A stretch of DNA of 64,000 bases from Mesorhizobium sp. 65-26 (GCA_001899205.1 MKVL01000013.1:1-64000), one strand, 5' to 3'; shown: positions 38,583 through 48,163, numbered from the stretch's first letter. Notes: generated from the sequence alone by a model not told the origin. Translations and numbers: made by a program.

Positions 38583-38962
38583 TGAGGCGCTCCACGACGG
38601 CGAACTTTTCAATGGAACATGAACGAGATTGGTGAACCAACGGTTAAACCGGGCCCTGGTTTCGGCCCACCGGTAACCGTTGTCGATTAAAACGGCAGCC
38701 GATCGGCCTTGTCCGCGGATTGCCGTCTTCATTGGGCAAACCCTGCGGTGCACAGGATTTTCCCGGCTGAATGCGGATCGCAAATCAGCGGCGCGAAATT
38801 TAGCTTACGGTTAACCACGCAGGTCGTTGAAGCCGGGAAAGGAATCGGTAAGGCTGTTTATTAAGCCGATCGAAAGAGCTTCTCACTAGATTGAGATCAT
38901 CCGATCAACCCGGAAGAGACGTTGACGGAAGTGCTGTAACACGTGGAGTTAGGAGCTCTCGA
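38583..38962. promoter_or_regulatory. Divergent control region upstream of the Flp pilin
   Basis: 380 bases with no gene. It contains a CtrA-like site TTAG-N7-TTAA at 38800-38814 (7 of 8 to TTAA-N7-TTAA) and a GGAG ribosome site at 38952-38955. In Caulobacter pilA is a CtrA target, which makes the site plausible but not proven. Confidence 0.4.
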
Positions 38963-39145
38963 ATGTCTAACCTTATCGCTCGTTTTATGAAGGACGAGTC
39001 CGGCGCGACCGCAATCGAATACGGTCTGATCGCCGCGCTCATCGCTCTCGCCATCATGGTTGGCGCCGGCTCGCTGGGCAACGCCCTGAGCAGCAAGTTC
39101 AACGCCATCGCCAGCGCTGTGAACAACAGCCCGACGGGCGGCTGA
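38963..39145 (+). CDS. Flp-type pilin
   Basis: Structural subunit of the tad/Flp type IVc pilus, 60 aa from ATG 38963 (AGGAG upstream). The leader is short: KDESG|ATAIEYGLIAALIALA has the G|xxxxE(Y) cleavage site and the hydrophobic assembly helix. The C-terminus is short and glycine-ended (NNSPTGG). It is the only Flp pilin in the locus and is followed by a strong terminator, so it is transcribed apart from the assembly genes and likely at higher level. Confidence 0.95.
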   Translation: MSNLIARFMKDESGATAIEYGLIAALIALAIMVGAGSLGNALSSKFNAIASAVNNSPTGG

Positions 39146-39178
39146 TACGTCACGAGCGATCTGATCGCTCTGGAGTTC

Positions 39179-39206
39179 AAGGGCCGCCTCGCGCGGCCCT
39201 TTTTCT
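39179..39206 (+). terminator. Rho-independent terminator of the Flp pilin gene
   Basis: Stem GGGCCGC (39181-39187) and GCGGCCC (39193-39199), 5-base loop, followed by TTTTT. Confidence 0.9.
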
Positions 39207-39313
39207 TTGTCCTGTTCCTTGTTCCTCGTCGCGCGGCCCGCCCGCCTCATCAATCGTTAATCGAACATGCCTAGGCTGGTCCCGACCCCAAATCCGAACA
39301 CAGGCACCGCGCC

Positions 39314-39832
39314 ATGCTTGAAGCCCTGATCCTGGTCGTCTTTCCCTTCTGTATGCTCTACGCCGCGATCTCCGACACATTGTCGATGACGATCGCCAAT
39401 CGCGTCCCCGCCCTGTTGGTGGTGACCTTCGCGATTGTTGCGCCGTTGACGGGCATGGATTGGGCAACCTATGGCTGGCATTTCGCGGCGGGTGGCCTGG
39501 TGCTCGCGGTGACATTCGGCCTCTTCGCGCTCGGCGGAATGGGCGGCGGCGATGCCAAGCTGCTGGCCGCCACCGCTGTGTGGATGGGCCTGAACATCCA
39601 TCTCCTCGACTATCTCGTTGCCTCGACCATGGTTGGCGGCCTGCTGACGCTGGCAATCATCGTCTACAGGAAGTCGCCGCTCGCGACCGTCACCGGCCAC
39701 AATCGCTTTCTGCGGCATCTGGCCGACGACAAGACAGGTGTGCCCTATGGCATAGCGCTTGGCATAGGCGGGTTGGTGACCTTTCCGGATTCGCCGCTGA
39801 TGGTCTGGGCGCTGTCGCAGATGGCGAGCTGA
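39314..39832 (+). CDS. cpaA: Prepilin peptidase CpaA (TadV)
   Basis: Inner-membrane aspartyl protease that cleaves Flp and TadE-type prepilins. The 172-aa protein has about six hydrophobic helices; the catalytic pair is Asp21 (AISDTLSM) and Asp80 (GMGGGDAKLL, the GxGD motif). It lacks the N-terminal methylase domain, as usual for TadV. It precedes cpaB by 196 bases. Confidence 0.93.
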   Translation: MLEALILVVFPFCMLYAAISDTLSMTIANRVPALLVVTFAIVAPLTGMDWATYGWHFAAGGLVLAVTFGLFALGGMGGGDAKLLAATAVWMGLNIHLLDYLVASTMVGGLLTLAIIVYRKSPLATVTGHNRFLRHLADDKTGVPYGIALGIGGLVTFPDSPLMVWALSQMAS

Positions 39833-39956
39833 TCGGTCTCTTCCGGCATTTCATGAACGGGTTGCAATCGAACCGCGCCGGGCCGCGCGGTCACTCGCCG
39901 ACATATTCCCGCTAAATTATGTAAACCTTAAATTAATCACGATCGTAAGCATTGCG

Positions 39957-39971
39957 TTAACCTTGTTTTGA
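39957..39971 (+). promoter_or_regulatory. CtrA-like box upstream of cpaB
   Basis: TTAA-N7-TTGA (7 of 8 to the CtrA full site) in an A/T-rich stretch about 60 bases before the cpaB start. A second such site precedes the Flp pilin gene. Confidence 0.35.
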
Positions 39972-40028
39972 CGATTGCCGCTGCACAGTCCGGCCTGGCT
40001 AGATTGCCAGGGGCGAGGGTTCGGACAG

Positions 40029-40844
40029 ATGCCAGCATCGCGACTGATCATACTGAGCGTGGCGGTGGCCGCGGCTGGTGGTGCGGGCTATGTCGCCAAG
40101 AACATGGTGGTGGCCCCGCCGCCCCAGATCATCGTCGATGCCGGCCCCAAGGCGCCGGCCATCGCGCTGCAGGACGTGCTTGTTCTGTCCGGCGACGTGC
40201 CGATGGGCAACAAGCTCGGCAACAGCATAGGCTGGCAGTCCTGGCCCTCGGACGGCGTCAACGCGAACTTCATCACCCGCGCCGCGGAACCTGAAGCGCT
40301 CGACAAGCTCAAGGGATCGGTCGCCCGCGTGGCGATGTACTCCGGCGAGCCGCTGCGCCGCTCGAAGCTGGTGGGCGAGGGGCAGAGCTTCATGTCGTCG
40401 ATCCTGCCCACGGGCATGCGCGCCGTGGCCACGGCGATATCGGCCGATACCTCGGCCGGCGGCTTCATTCTCCCTAACGATTTCGTCGACGTCATCATGA
40501 CCCGGCGCGCCGACGCCAGCAACGGTGGTGGCGGCTTCAACACCGAGACCATCCTCAAGAACATCAGGGTGCTGGCGATCGACCAGACGATCCAGGAAGA
40601 CGAGGAAGGCAAGAAGACGAGGGTCGGCCAGACAGCCACGCTGGAACTGACCCCGCAGCAGGCGGAAATCATCACGGTCGCCCAGCAGATGGCCGACCGC
40701 CTGACGTTGGCCCTGCGCTCTATCACCGACACGCAGGAAAAGAACCTCCCCGAGGCCGACTATCTCGTCTCCGGCAATGGTCGTCGAGGAACGGTGCGGC
40801 TGATCAAATCGGGCGAAGTTTCCGAAGTGGGGGCAAGGAAATGA
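40029..40844 (+). CDS. cpaB: Flp pilus assembly protein CpaB
   Basis: Periplasmic/inner-membrane-anchored protein (271 aa) that works with the secretin. An N-terminal membrane anchor (SRLIILSVAVAAAGGAGYVA) is followed by SAF-like and RcpC/CpaB domains (LPTGMRAVATAISADTSAGG and the beta-rich NDFVDVIMTRR). Start ATG 40029 is chosen over a longer frame from 39975. Its TGA overlaps the ATG of cpaC. Confidence 0.94.
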   Translation: MPASRLIILSVAVAAAGGAGYVAKNMVVAPPPQIIVDAGPKAPAIALQDVLVLSGDVPMGNKLGNSIGWQSWPSDGVNANFITRAAEPEALDKLKGSVARVAMYSGEPLRRSKLVGEGQSFMSSILPTGMRAVATAISADTSAGGFILPNDFVDVIMTRRADASNGGGGFNTETILKNIRVLAIDQTIQEDEEGKKTRVGQTATLELTPQQAEIITVAQQMADRLTLALRSITDTQEKNLPEADYLVSGNGRRGTVRLIKSGEVSEVGARK

Positions 40845-42352
40845 AGCTGTTCCGCAATCTCCCGGCCGTCGCGGCCACCGCGCTTGCCCTTCTGGTCGGC
40901 ACGACCGGCTTGCCGGGTGTCCCGGGAGCCAGCGCCGCCGGCAAGAACGCGCAGGTGACGGCCTCGACCGCCACTCAGCGCGTCAAGCTCGGCCTCAACA
41001 AATCGGTCGTCATCGACCTGCCGAGCGACGCCTACGACATCCTGGTCGCCAATCCGGCGGTCGCCGACGCCGTCACCCGCACCGCGCGCCGCATCTACCT
41101 CTTCGGCAAGGCGGTGGGCGAAACCAACATCTTCGTCTTCGGCCCCAATGGCGAGCAGATCGTCAGCCTCGATCTGGCCGTCGAGCGCGATGTCGCTGGT
41201 CTTGAGGATTACATCAAGCGGTTCCTGCCCACCTCGTCGGTGAAGGTCGAACTCCTCAACGACAACGTCGTGCTGACGGGAACCGTCGACACGCCGCTGG
41301 ATGCCAAGCGTGCGGTCGACCTCGCAACCATCTTCGTGACGGGTGGTGAAGCGACGACCGGCCAGTACTCGCAGACCGCCGCCGGCGGCTCCGCGCAGGG
41401 TGGCGTGGACATCAACAACCCCGACCAGGAACGCCGTGTCTCCAAGATCGTCAACCTGCTGCAGATCATCGGTGACGACCAGGTCACGCTGAAAGTGACC
41501 GTCGCCGAAGTCAGCCGTTCGGTGATGAAGCAGCTCGGCGTCAACATGGTTGGCAGCGGCGGCAGCAACGGCATCACCTGGGGCGCGATCGGCGACACCT
41601 TCCCGGGCCTAGGCAAGCCATTGTCGGACTCCGGCTTCAAATTCGCGAGCTCCACCTTGCAGGGCTACATCAATGCCATGGAGCAGTCCGGCGTCATGAA
41701 AACGCTGGCCGAGCCGACCTTGACGGCGGTGTCCGGCGAAAAAGCGACCTTCAGGGTCGGCGGCGAATACAATATGGTGAACGGCGTCTCCAACGCCAAG
41801 TCGAACGACAACCAGAACGCCGACAGGGTCTGGACGTCAAAGCAGGTCGAGTACGGCATCGGGCTTGAGTTCCAGCCGGTTGTGCTGTCGGCCGGCCGTA
41901 TCAGCCTGAAGGTGAGGACATCCGTTTCGGAGCCGACCACGGAAGGCTCCTTCTCACTCGGCGATACCAACATCATATCGCTGCGCAAGCGCCTGGCCGA
42001 CACGACGGTGGAACTGCCGTCGGGCGGCTCCATGATGATCGCCGGTCTTGTTCGCGACGATGTCCGCCAGGCGGTCAACGGGTTGCCTGGCCTGACGAAG
42101 ATCCCGGTGCTCGGGACACTCTTCCGCAGCCGCGACTTCGTGCGCAACGAAAGCGAACTCGTGATCATCATCACGCCCTATCTGGCCCGGCCGGTCGCAC
42201 GCAACGAGCTGGCCAAGCCGGACGACAATTTCAACGCGGCGAGCGACGGCGCCGGCATGTTCCTTGGCCGCGTCAACCGCGTCTACGGCACCATGCAGAC
42301 CGACAGGCCAGCCGGCCGATACCACGGCGTGGTCGGCTTCATCTACAAGTAA
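40841..42352 (+). CDS. cpaC: Outer-membrane secretin CpaC (RcpA)
   Basis: Forms the outer-membrane channel of the tad pilus. The 503-aa protein has a signal peptide (cleavage near GASAAGKN), the pilus-formation N domain (about residues 45-120), a BON-like segment (VVLTGTVDTPLDAKRAVD) and the secretin core (residues about 200-430, with VELPSGGSMMIAGLVRDD and PVLGTLFRSRDF). It overlaps cpaB by 4 bases. The N domain is repeated as a separate protein at 38160-38582. Confidence 0.96.
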   Translation: MKLFRNLPAVAATALALLVGTTGLPGVPGASAAGKNAQVTASTATQRVKLGLNKSVVIDLPSDAYDILVANPAVADAVTRTARRIYLFGKAVGETNIFVFGPNGEQIVSLDLAVERDVAGLEDYIKRFLPTSSVKVELLNDNVVLTGTVDTPLDAKRAVDLATIFVTGGEATTGQYSQTAAGGSAQGGVDINNPDQERRVSKIVNLLQIIGDDQVTLKVTVAEVSRSVMKQLGVNMVGSGGSNGITWGAIGDTFPGLGKPLSDSGFKFASSTLQGYINAMEQSGVMKTLAEPTLTAVSGEKATFRVGGEYNMVNGVSNAKSNDNQNADRVWTSKQVEYGIGLEFQPVVLSAGRISLKVRTSVSEPTTEGSFSLGDTNIISLRKRLADTTVELPSGGSMMIAGLVRDDVRQAVNGLPGLTKIPVLGTLFRSRDFVRNESELVIIITPYLARPVARNELAKPDDNFNAASDGAGMFLGRVNRVYGTMQTDRPAGRYHGVVGFIYK

Positions 42353-42365
42353 GCGGGGAACCGAC

Positions 42366-43058
42366 ATGTCTCAGTCAGCATTGCAGGCCAGGAAGCTGGT
42401 CCCGGCTGTTGCGATCGCCTTGGCCGCCCTGCTCAGCGGCTGCGCCAACCGCGACAGCATCACCGTCGGCTCGGTGCCGGACGACTACCGCACCAACCAT
42501 CCGATCATGATCGCCGAGAAGAACCAGAAGGTCGACATTCCCGTCGGCGCTGGCGACCGCGGCATGACCGGCTACCAGCGCGACACGCTTCTCGGTTTCC
42601 TCGACGGTTACGACAGGAGCGCCGCGCCGGCCTTGACCATCGCCATACCGCTCGGCTCGGCCAACGAAGCCGCCGCGCTGGTGGCGGGACGGGACTTCGC
42701 CCGGGTGGCGGCCGCCAGCGGCATCAACCGCAAACGCATCGTCATGACCTCCTACCAGTCGGCTTCCGCCGAGGCATCGGCTCCGGTGCGCGTTTCCTTC
42801 GTCGCGGTCAGGGCGCAGACCGACAAGTGCGGGCGCTGGCCCGAGGATCTGCTGCAGACGTCGGACAACAGGCACTACGCCGACTTCGGCTGTTCTTATC
42901 AGAACAATCTCGCGGCCCAGATGGCCAACCCGTCCGATCTCCTCGGCCCGCGCAAGATGACCGACATCGATGCCGAAAACCGCGGCAAGGTGATCGACGT
43001 CTATCGCGCCAGGGGCATCTCCAACGAGTTCCTCGGCAATTCCGAAGTGACGTATTGA
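42366..43058 (+). CDS. cpaD: Pilus assembly lipoprotein CpaD
   Basis: A 230-aa lipoprotein of the tad system, needed for secretin assembly or stability. The lipobox LLSGC follows a short hydrophobic leader (VAIALAALLSGC); the CpaD family core contains DDYRTNHPI and the C-terminal FGCSYQNNLAAQMANP. Start ATG 42366 is 13 bases after the cpaC stop. Confidence 0.94.
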   Translation: MSQSALQARKLVPAVAIALAALLSGCANRDSITVGSVPDDYRTNHPIMIAEKNQKVDIPVGAGDRGMTGYQRDTLLGFLDGYDRSAAPALTIAIPLGSANEAAALVAGRDFARVAAASGINRKRIVMTSYQSASAEASAPVRVSFVAVRAQTDKCGRWPEDLLQTSDNRHYADFGCSYQNNLAAQMANPSDLLGPRKMTDIDAENRGKVIDVYRARGISNEFLGNSEVTY

Positions 43059-43089
43059 GGCCCGCGCAAGTCACGGAAAGAGACAGACG

Positions 43090-44370
43090 ATGAGCAATCT
43101 TGCCTACGACAGCCGGGTGGAGGGCGATACCTCGCCGCAGGACATTGCGATGATGCAGTCGCTGCGGCCTGTCCCGCGCATCTCCATACAGGCTTTCTGC
43201 GAGACGGATGGGGTAGCCAATCCCATCGAGCGCGCCGGCGAGGATCGCCGCATGGCGAAGGCTCATCTGAAGGTACACATGGGCGGCATTCCGACCGCCA
43301 TCGAGTTCTATCATTCGGCGCCGACGCCGAACCTGATCATCCTGGAATCGCGCGCCGAGCCGAAGCAACTGCTGGAACAACTCGCGGAGCTCTCCGAACA
43401 TTGCGACCCGAGTTCGAAAGTGGTGGTGATCGGCCACTACAACGACGTCGGCCTCTATCGCGAGCTGATCCGTTCGGGCATTTCCGAATACGTCATCGCG
43501 CCGGTCTCGATGGCCGATATCGTCAGTGTCGTTTCGTCGATCTTCGTCGATCCCGAAGCCGAGCCCATCGGTCGCTCGATCGCCTTCGTCGGCGCCAAGG
43601 GCGGCGTCGGCTCGTCGACCATTGCCCACAACGTGGCCTGGGCCATGTCCTCGCTCTTCAAGTCCGAGGTCGTGGTCGCCGATCTCGACCTTGCCTTCGG
43701 CACGGCCAATATCAATTTCGACCAGGATCCCGCCCAGGGCATCGCCGAGGCGGTCTTCTCGCCCGAGCGCATCGACGAAGTCTACCTCGATCGCCTGCTG
43801 GCTCAGTGCGCCGAGCACCTGTCGCTGCTGGCGGCGCCGTCGACCCTCGAGCGCGTCTATGACTTCGACCCGGATGCCTTCGCCCAGCTCATCGATACCG
43901 CCCAGCGCAGCGTTCCGCTGCTGGTGCTGGACGTGCCGCATCTGTGGACCGGCTGGACCAAGAGCACGCTGGTGAAGGCCGACGAGATCGTGATTACAGC
44001 GACGCCGGAGCTGGCGAACCTGCGCAACACGAAGAACCTCGTCGACATGCTCAAGCGGCTGCGTCCGAACGATCCGCCGCCGAAGTTGATCATCAATCAG
44101 ACCGGTGTTCCCAAGCGACCTGAGATCGCCGCATCCGACTTCGCCGAGCCGCTTGGCCTGACGCCGATGTCGGTCATTCCGTTCGATCCGCTGCTGTTCG
44201 GCAACGCGGCCAACAATGGACGCATGCTGGGTGAAATGGATGCCAAGAACCCGGTGGTCTCCACGATCAACGAGATCGCCCATGTGTTGACCGGGCGCAG
44301 CGAGATCAAGACGAGGAAGAAGGCCGGCCTCGGCGGCCTTCTCGGCAAGCTGTCGCGCAACAAGAAGTGA
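43090..44370 (+). CDS. cpaE: Pilus assembly ATPase-like protein CpaE (TadZ)
   Basis: Localises the tad machinery to the cell pole. The 426-aa protein has a degenerate receiver-like N-terminal domain (residues about 45-155) and a MinD/ParA-type ATPase domain with deviant Walker A GAKGGVGSST near residue 168. VADLDLAFGTANINFD supplies the switch region. The C-terminus is basic (RKKAGLGGLLGKLSRNKK). It sits between cpaD and cpaF. Confidence 0.95.
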   Translation: MSNLAYDSRVEGDTSPQDIAMMQSLRPVPRISIQAFCETDGVANPIERAGEDRRMAKAHLKVHMGGIPTAIEFYHSAPTPNLIILESRAEPKQLLEQLAELSEHCDPSSKVVVIGHYNDVGLYRELIRSGISEYVIAPVSMADIVSVVSSIFVDPEAEPIGRSIAFVGAKGGVGSSTIAHNVAWAMSSLFKSEVVVADLDLAFGTANINFDQDPAQGIAEAVFSPERIDEVYLDRLLAQCAEHLSLLAAPSTLERVYDFDPDAFAQLIDTAQRSVPLLVLDVPHLWTGWTKSTLVKADEIVITATPELANLRNTKNLVDMLKRLRPNDPPPKLIINQTGVPKRPEIAASDFAEPLGLTPMSVIPFDPLLFGNAANNGRMLGEMDAKNPVVSTINEIAHVLTGRSEIKTRKKAGLGGLLGKLSRNKK

Positions 44371-44399
44371 CGCCCCAGCGGCGGAATTGGTAGTCGATC

Positions 44400-45896
44400 A
44401 TGTTTGGCAAAAGAGGCAGTGACGACGGCAGCCGGTTCACCCCGGAGTTTCGCCCGCCCGTATCCACGCCCGCCGCTACGCCCGCTGCCAGCGTGACGGA
44501 GCAGGCGGCTGCCCAGCGGTCGGCCGCCGGCCAGCCGGCCGCCAGTCCGCCGCGCCGTGCCGTCGAGGCTCCGCCAATGGCGCCCGAGCCGAAGCGGATA
44601 CAGCGCGAGCGCAGCGAAACCTATTACGACACCAAGAGCCAGGTCTTCTCGGCCCTCATCGACACGATTGACCTGTCGCAACTCGCCAAGCTCGATCCCG
44701 AGAGCGCGCGCGAGGAAATCCGCGACATCGTCAACGACATCATCGCCATCAAGAACTTCGCGATGTCGATCTCCGAGCAGGAGGAACTGCTCGAGGACAT
44801 CTGCAACGACGTGCTGGGCTATGGCCCGCTGGAGCCGCTGCTGGCCCGCGACGATATCGCCGATATCATGGTCAACGGCTCCAAGAACGTCTATATCGAG
44901 GTGAACGGCAGGGTCGAGCAGACCGGCATCCGTTTCCGCGACAACCAGCAGCTTCTCAACATCTGTCAGCGCATCGTCAGCCAGGTGGGTCGCCGCGTCG
45001 ACGAATCGAGCCCGATCTGCGACGCGCGCCTTCCCGATGGCTCGCGCGTCAACGTCATCGCGCCGCCGCTCGCCATCGACGGCACCGCGCTCACCATCCG
45101 CAAGTTCAAGAAGGACAAGCTGACACTCGATCAGCTCGTCAAGTTCGGCGCCATTTCCCCGCAGGGAGCCGAGGTCCTGAAGATCATCGGTCGCGTCCGC
45201 TGCAACATCGTCATCTCCGGCGGTACCGGCTCCGGCAAGACGACGCTTCTCAACTGCCTCACCAACTACATCGATCGCGAAGAGCGCGTCATCACCTGCG
45301 AGGACTCGGCCGAACTGCAGCTGCAGCAGCCGCATGTGGTGCGCCTCGAAACCCGTCCGCCCAACCTCGAGGGCGAGGGCGAGGTGACGATGCGGGACCT
45401 GGTCAAGAACTGCCTGCGCATGCGTCCCGAGCGCATCATCGTCGGCGAGGTGCGCGGACCCGAGGTGTTCGATCTGCTGCAGGCGATGAACACCGGCCAC
45501 GACGGCTCGATGGGCACCATCCACTCCAACAGCCCGCGCGAATGCCTGAACCGCATGGAATCGATGATCGCCATGGGCGGCTATTCCCTGCCGCAGAAGA
45601 CCGTGCGCGAGATCATCGTCGGCTCCGTCGACGTGATCATCCAGGCGGCACGCCTGCGCGACGGATCACGCCGCATCACCCACATCACCGAGGTGATCGG
45701 CATGGAAGGCGACGTCATCATCACCCAGGACATCGTCCTCTACAACATCAAGGGCGAGGATTCGAACGGCAGGCTGGTCGGCGAACACCTGTCCACCGGC
45801 ATCGGCCGCCCGCATTTCTGGGAACGCGCCCGCTACTATGGCGAGGAGCAGCGGCTGGCCGTTGCGCTCGAAGCCATGGAGAAGCGACCTGACTAG
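44400..45896 (+). CDS. cpaF: Pilus assembly secretion ATPase CpaF (TadA)
   Basis: Hexameric type II/IV secretion ATPase that drives pilus extension and retraction. The 498-aa protein has a Pro/Ala-rich N-terminal tail (residues 1-70), a conserved all-alpha region and the ATPase core. Walker [12 protein letters not shown] is near residue 274, followed by an Asp box and the His/Glu boxes ([14 protein letters not shown]). The TAG stop at 45894-45896 coincides with the first bases of a dispersed repeat, as at truB. Confidence 0.97.
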   Translation: MFGKRGSDDGSRFTPEFRPPVSTPAATPAASVTEQAAAQRSAAGQPAASPPRRAVEAPPMAPEPKRIQRERSETYYDTKSQVFSALIDTIDLSQLAKLDPESAREEIRDIVNDIIAIKNFAMSISEQEELLEDICNDVLGYGPLEPLLARDDIADIMVNGSKNVYIEVNGRVEQTGIRFRDNQQLLNICQRIVSQVGRRVDESSPICDARLPDGSRVNVIAPPLAIDGTALTIRKFKKDKLTLDQLVKFGAISPQGAEVLKIIGRVRCNIVISGGTGSGKTTLLNCLTNYIDREERVITCEDSAELQLQQPHVVRLETRPPNLEGEGEVTMRDLVKNCLRMRPERIIVGEVRGPEVFDLLQAMNTGHDGSMGTIHSNSPRECLNRMESMIAMGGYSLPQKTVREIIVGSVDVIIQAARLRDGSRRITHITEVIGMEGDVIITQDIVLYNIKGEDSNGRLVGEHLSTGIGRPHFWERARYYGEEQRLAVALEAMEKRPD

Positions 45897-45945
45897 AGCA
45901 ATTCCAGCGGAAGTGGTTAGCGGTTCTGCGTCCGGAATTGCGCGG
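45894..45945. repeat. Dispersed element, copy C (TAGAGCAATTCC type)
   Basis: Begins at the cpaF stop codon with TAGAGCAATTCCAGCGGAAG. A perfect 8-bp inverted repeat GCAATTCC (45898-45905) / GGAATTGC (45934-45941) frames it. It is similar in opening bases to copies A and B but belongs to a different subfamily. Confidence 0.65.
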
Positions 45946-45985
45946 GAACAAAGAGAGTTGAGTGGAGGCGTGGGGGCACGGGTCG

Positions 45986-46999
45986 ATGTTCGGATTTGAC
46001 GGCACCGTACTGGCATTCGTCGTTCTCGCCGGCGTCAGCGCCGGCGCGGTTGCCTATGCTTTCCTGTTCACCCGGATGAACAACGAGAAGCAGGCCGACA
46101 AGCGCCTGCAGACCATCAAGGCCGCCGAGACCGACCGCTCGGTCGTCAAGGCCTCGCGCGATCGCGTCGCCGAAGCGGCGAAGCGGCGCAAGTCCGTCCA
46201 GGACTCGCTGAAACAGCTCGAGGAAAAGCAGAAGTCCAACCAGAACATGGTCAAGAAGCCGCCCCTGAGGGCGCAGCTTCGCCAGGCCGGCATGAGCGTC
46301 ACGCTGGAGCGTTTCTATCTCTATTCGGCCGTCTGCGGCCTGTTGATGACCTTCCTCGCCTATTTTGCCGGAGCGCCGCTGCTTGTGCTGCCTGGCGCTC
46401 TCCTGGCCGGCACGCTTGGCCTGCCGCGCTGGTTCGTCTCATTCTGCCGCAACCGGCGGGTCAAGGCTTTTCTCAACGAGTTTCCCAACGCGCTCGACAT
46501 CATCGTGCGCGCGGTCAAGTCCGGTCTGCCGCTGAACGACGCCATTCGGCTGATCGCCAACGAGTCCCCGGAGCCGGTAAAGACCGAGTTCCGGCGCATC
46601 GTCGATTCCCAGCAGATGGGTCTGTCGATCCCGGATGCCACAATGCGCATGTCCGAAACCATGCCATGCGCGGAGGCGGGCTTCTTCGGCATCGTCATCC
46701 AGATCCAGTCGCAGGCCGGCGGCAATCTTTCGGAAGCGCTGGGCAACCTTTCGCGCGTGCTGCGCGACCGCAAGAAGATGAAGGCCAAGGTCCAGGCACT
46801 CTCCATGGAAGCCAAGGCATCTGCCGTCATCATCGGCGCTCTGCCCTTCGTGGTCGCCTTTCTCGTCTACCTCACCAGTCCGAACTACATCATGCCGCTG
46901 TTCACGACCAATGTCGGCAACCTCATCCTGGGCTGCTCCGGCGTGTGGATGATGATCGGCATCCTGGTGATGCGCAAGATGATGAACTTCGAGGTCTAG
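45986..46999 (+). CDS. tadB: Pilus platform protein TadB
   Basis: Inner-membrane platform protein (337 aa) of the T2SSF family. Start MFGFDGTVLAF at ATG 45986 is preferred; a GTG at 45962 would add 8 residues. An N-terminal membrane helix, a charged cytoplasmic linker, two helices near residue 105-150 and a C-terminal membrane pair flank the T2SSF domain (LPLNDAIRLIANESPEPV and SQAGGNLSEALGNLSRVLRD). It pairs with TadC. Confidence 0.94.
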   Translation: MFGFDGTVLAFVVLAGVSAGAVAYAFLFTRMNNEKQADKRLQTIKAAETDRSVVKASRDRVAEAAKRRKSVQDSLKQLEEKQKSNQNMVKKPPLRAQLRQAGMSVTLERFYLYSAVCGLLMTFLAYFAGAPLLVLPGALLAGTLGLPRWFVSFCRNRRVKAFLNEFPNALDIIVRAVKSGLPLNDAIRLIANESPEPVKTEFRRIVDSQQMGLSIPDATMRMSETMPCAEAGFFGIVIQIQSQAGGNLSEALGNLSRVLRDRKKMKAKVQALSMEAKASAVIIGALPFVVAFLVYLTSPNYIMPLFTTNVGNLILGCSGVWMMIGILVMRKMMNFEV

Positions 47000-47076
47000 G
47001 GTATGGCGCCGGACAGTTTTAAGCGGCTTTCGGACGGCATCGTGCTCGGTTCCTTTGACTCGCAGGCGGATTTGCG

Positions 47077-48093
47077 ATGACCGAACATGTCGTAAAAACC
47101 CTCACGGATCCGTCCTTCCTGATCGCGATGCTGGTTGCCATCGCGGTCTTCGCGACCGTCTTCACACTGCTGCCCGCGCTCGGCGGCAACCAGCTCAAGT
47201 CGCGCATGAAATCGGTGGCCCTGGAACGCGAGGAACTGCGTGCCAAGCAGCGGGCGCGGCTGGCCGTGGAGGCCGATCGCCGTCGCAAGGGCCTGCGCGA
47301 GCAGCAGTCGATCGGCATGCGCAACATCGTCGAACGCCTGGATCTCCGGCGGGCACTGGCCGACGAGGCCACCTTGCAGAAGCTGAAGGTGGCGGGCTTC
47401 CGCGGCCAGAACCCGCTGACGCGCTTCCTGTTCTTCCGCCTCGTGCTGCCGTTCGTGGGCTTTGCGCTCGCCGCCGTCTACATGTTCCTGCTCGGCGGCC
47501 TACCCGACCAGCCGTCGTTCATAAAGCTGTTCGTCTGCGTGCTCGTCGCCTATGCCGGCTTCTACGCGCCCGTGCTCTACATCAACAACCGCGCCACCAA
47601 GCGCAAGCAATCCATCCAGCTTGCCTGGCCGGATGCGCTCGACCTGATGCTGATCTGCGTGGAGTCCGGCATGTCGGTGGAAGCCGCGCTTCGCCGGGTC
47701 GCGGATGAGATCGGTGGACAGTCGGTCGAGCTGGCCGAGGAATTCATCCTCACCAACGCAGAGCTTTCCTACCTGCAGGAACGTAAGCAGGCCTATGAGA
47801 ACCTGGCGTCGCGTACCGGCCTGGAATCGGTGAAATCGGTATCGCAGGCGCTGGTGCAGGCCGAGCGCTACGGCACGCCCGTCGCGCATGCGCTCCGCGT
47901 GCTCGCCGCCGAGAGCCGCGACATGCGCATGAACGCCGCGGAGAAGAAGGCGGCCGCCCTGCCGCCGAAGCTCACCGTGCCGATGATCCTGTTCTTCCTG
48001 CCGGTGCTGTTCGCCATCATCCTGGGCCCGGCGGGCATCCAGGTCAGCCAGCGCGGCATCTTCGGCGACCAGCATAATTCGAGCAGCCAGTAG
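47077..48093 (+). CDS. tadC: Pilus platform protein TadC
   Basis: Second inner-membrane platform protein (338 aa) of the T2SSF family, 77 bases after tadB. Hydrophobic helices at the N-terminus, near residues 115-175 and at the C-terminus flank the T2SSF domain (LMLICVESGMSVEAALRRVA and QAERYGTPVAHALRVLA). It ends the plus-strand cpa/tad operon at a bidirectional terminator. Confidence 0.94.
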   Translation: MTEHVVKTLTDPSFLIAMLVAIAVFATVFTLLPALGGNQLKSRMKSVALEREELRAKQRARLAVEADRRRKGLREQQSIGMRNIVERLDLRRALADEATLQKLKVAGFRGQNPLTRFLFFRLVLPFVGFALAAVYMFLLGGLPDQPSFIKLFVCVLVAYAGFYAPVLYINNRATKRKQSIQLAWPDALDLMLICVESGMSVEAALRRVADEIGGQSVELAEEFILTNAELSYLQERKQAYENLASRTGLESVKSVSQALVQAERYGTPVAHALRVLAAESRDMRMNAAEKKAAALPPKLTVPMILFFLPVLFAIILGPAGIQVSQRGIFGDQHNSSSQ

Positions 48094-48120
48094 ACCGACG
48101 TCCCTCGCACAAGCCACTCA

Positions 48121-48163
48121 AAGCAAAAGCCGCGCGGCCCGGGCCTCGCGGCTTTTTGCTTTT
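48121..48163. terminator. Bidirectional terminator between tadC and tadD
   Basis: A 13-bp stem AGCAAAAGCCGCG (48122-48134) pairs with CGCGGCTTTTTGCT (48147-48160, one bulged T). It has T-rich flanks on both strands and serves the two convergent genes. Confidence 0.85.
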
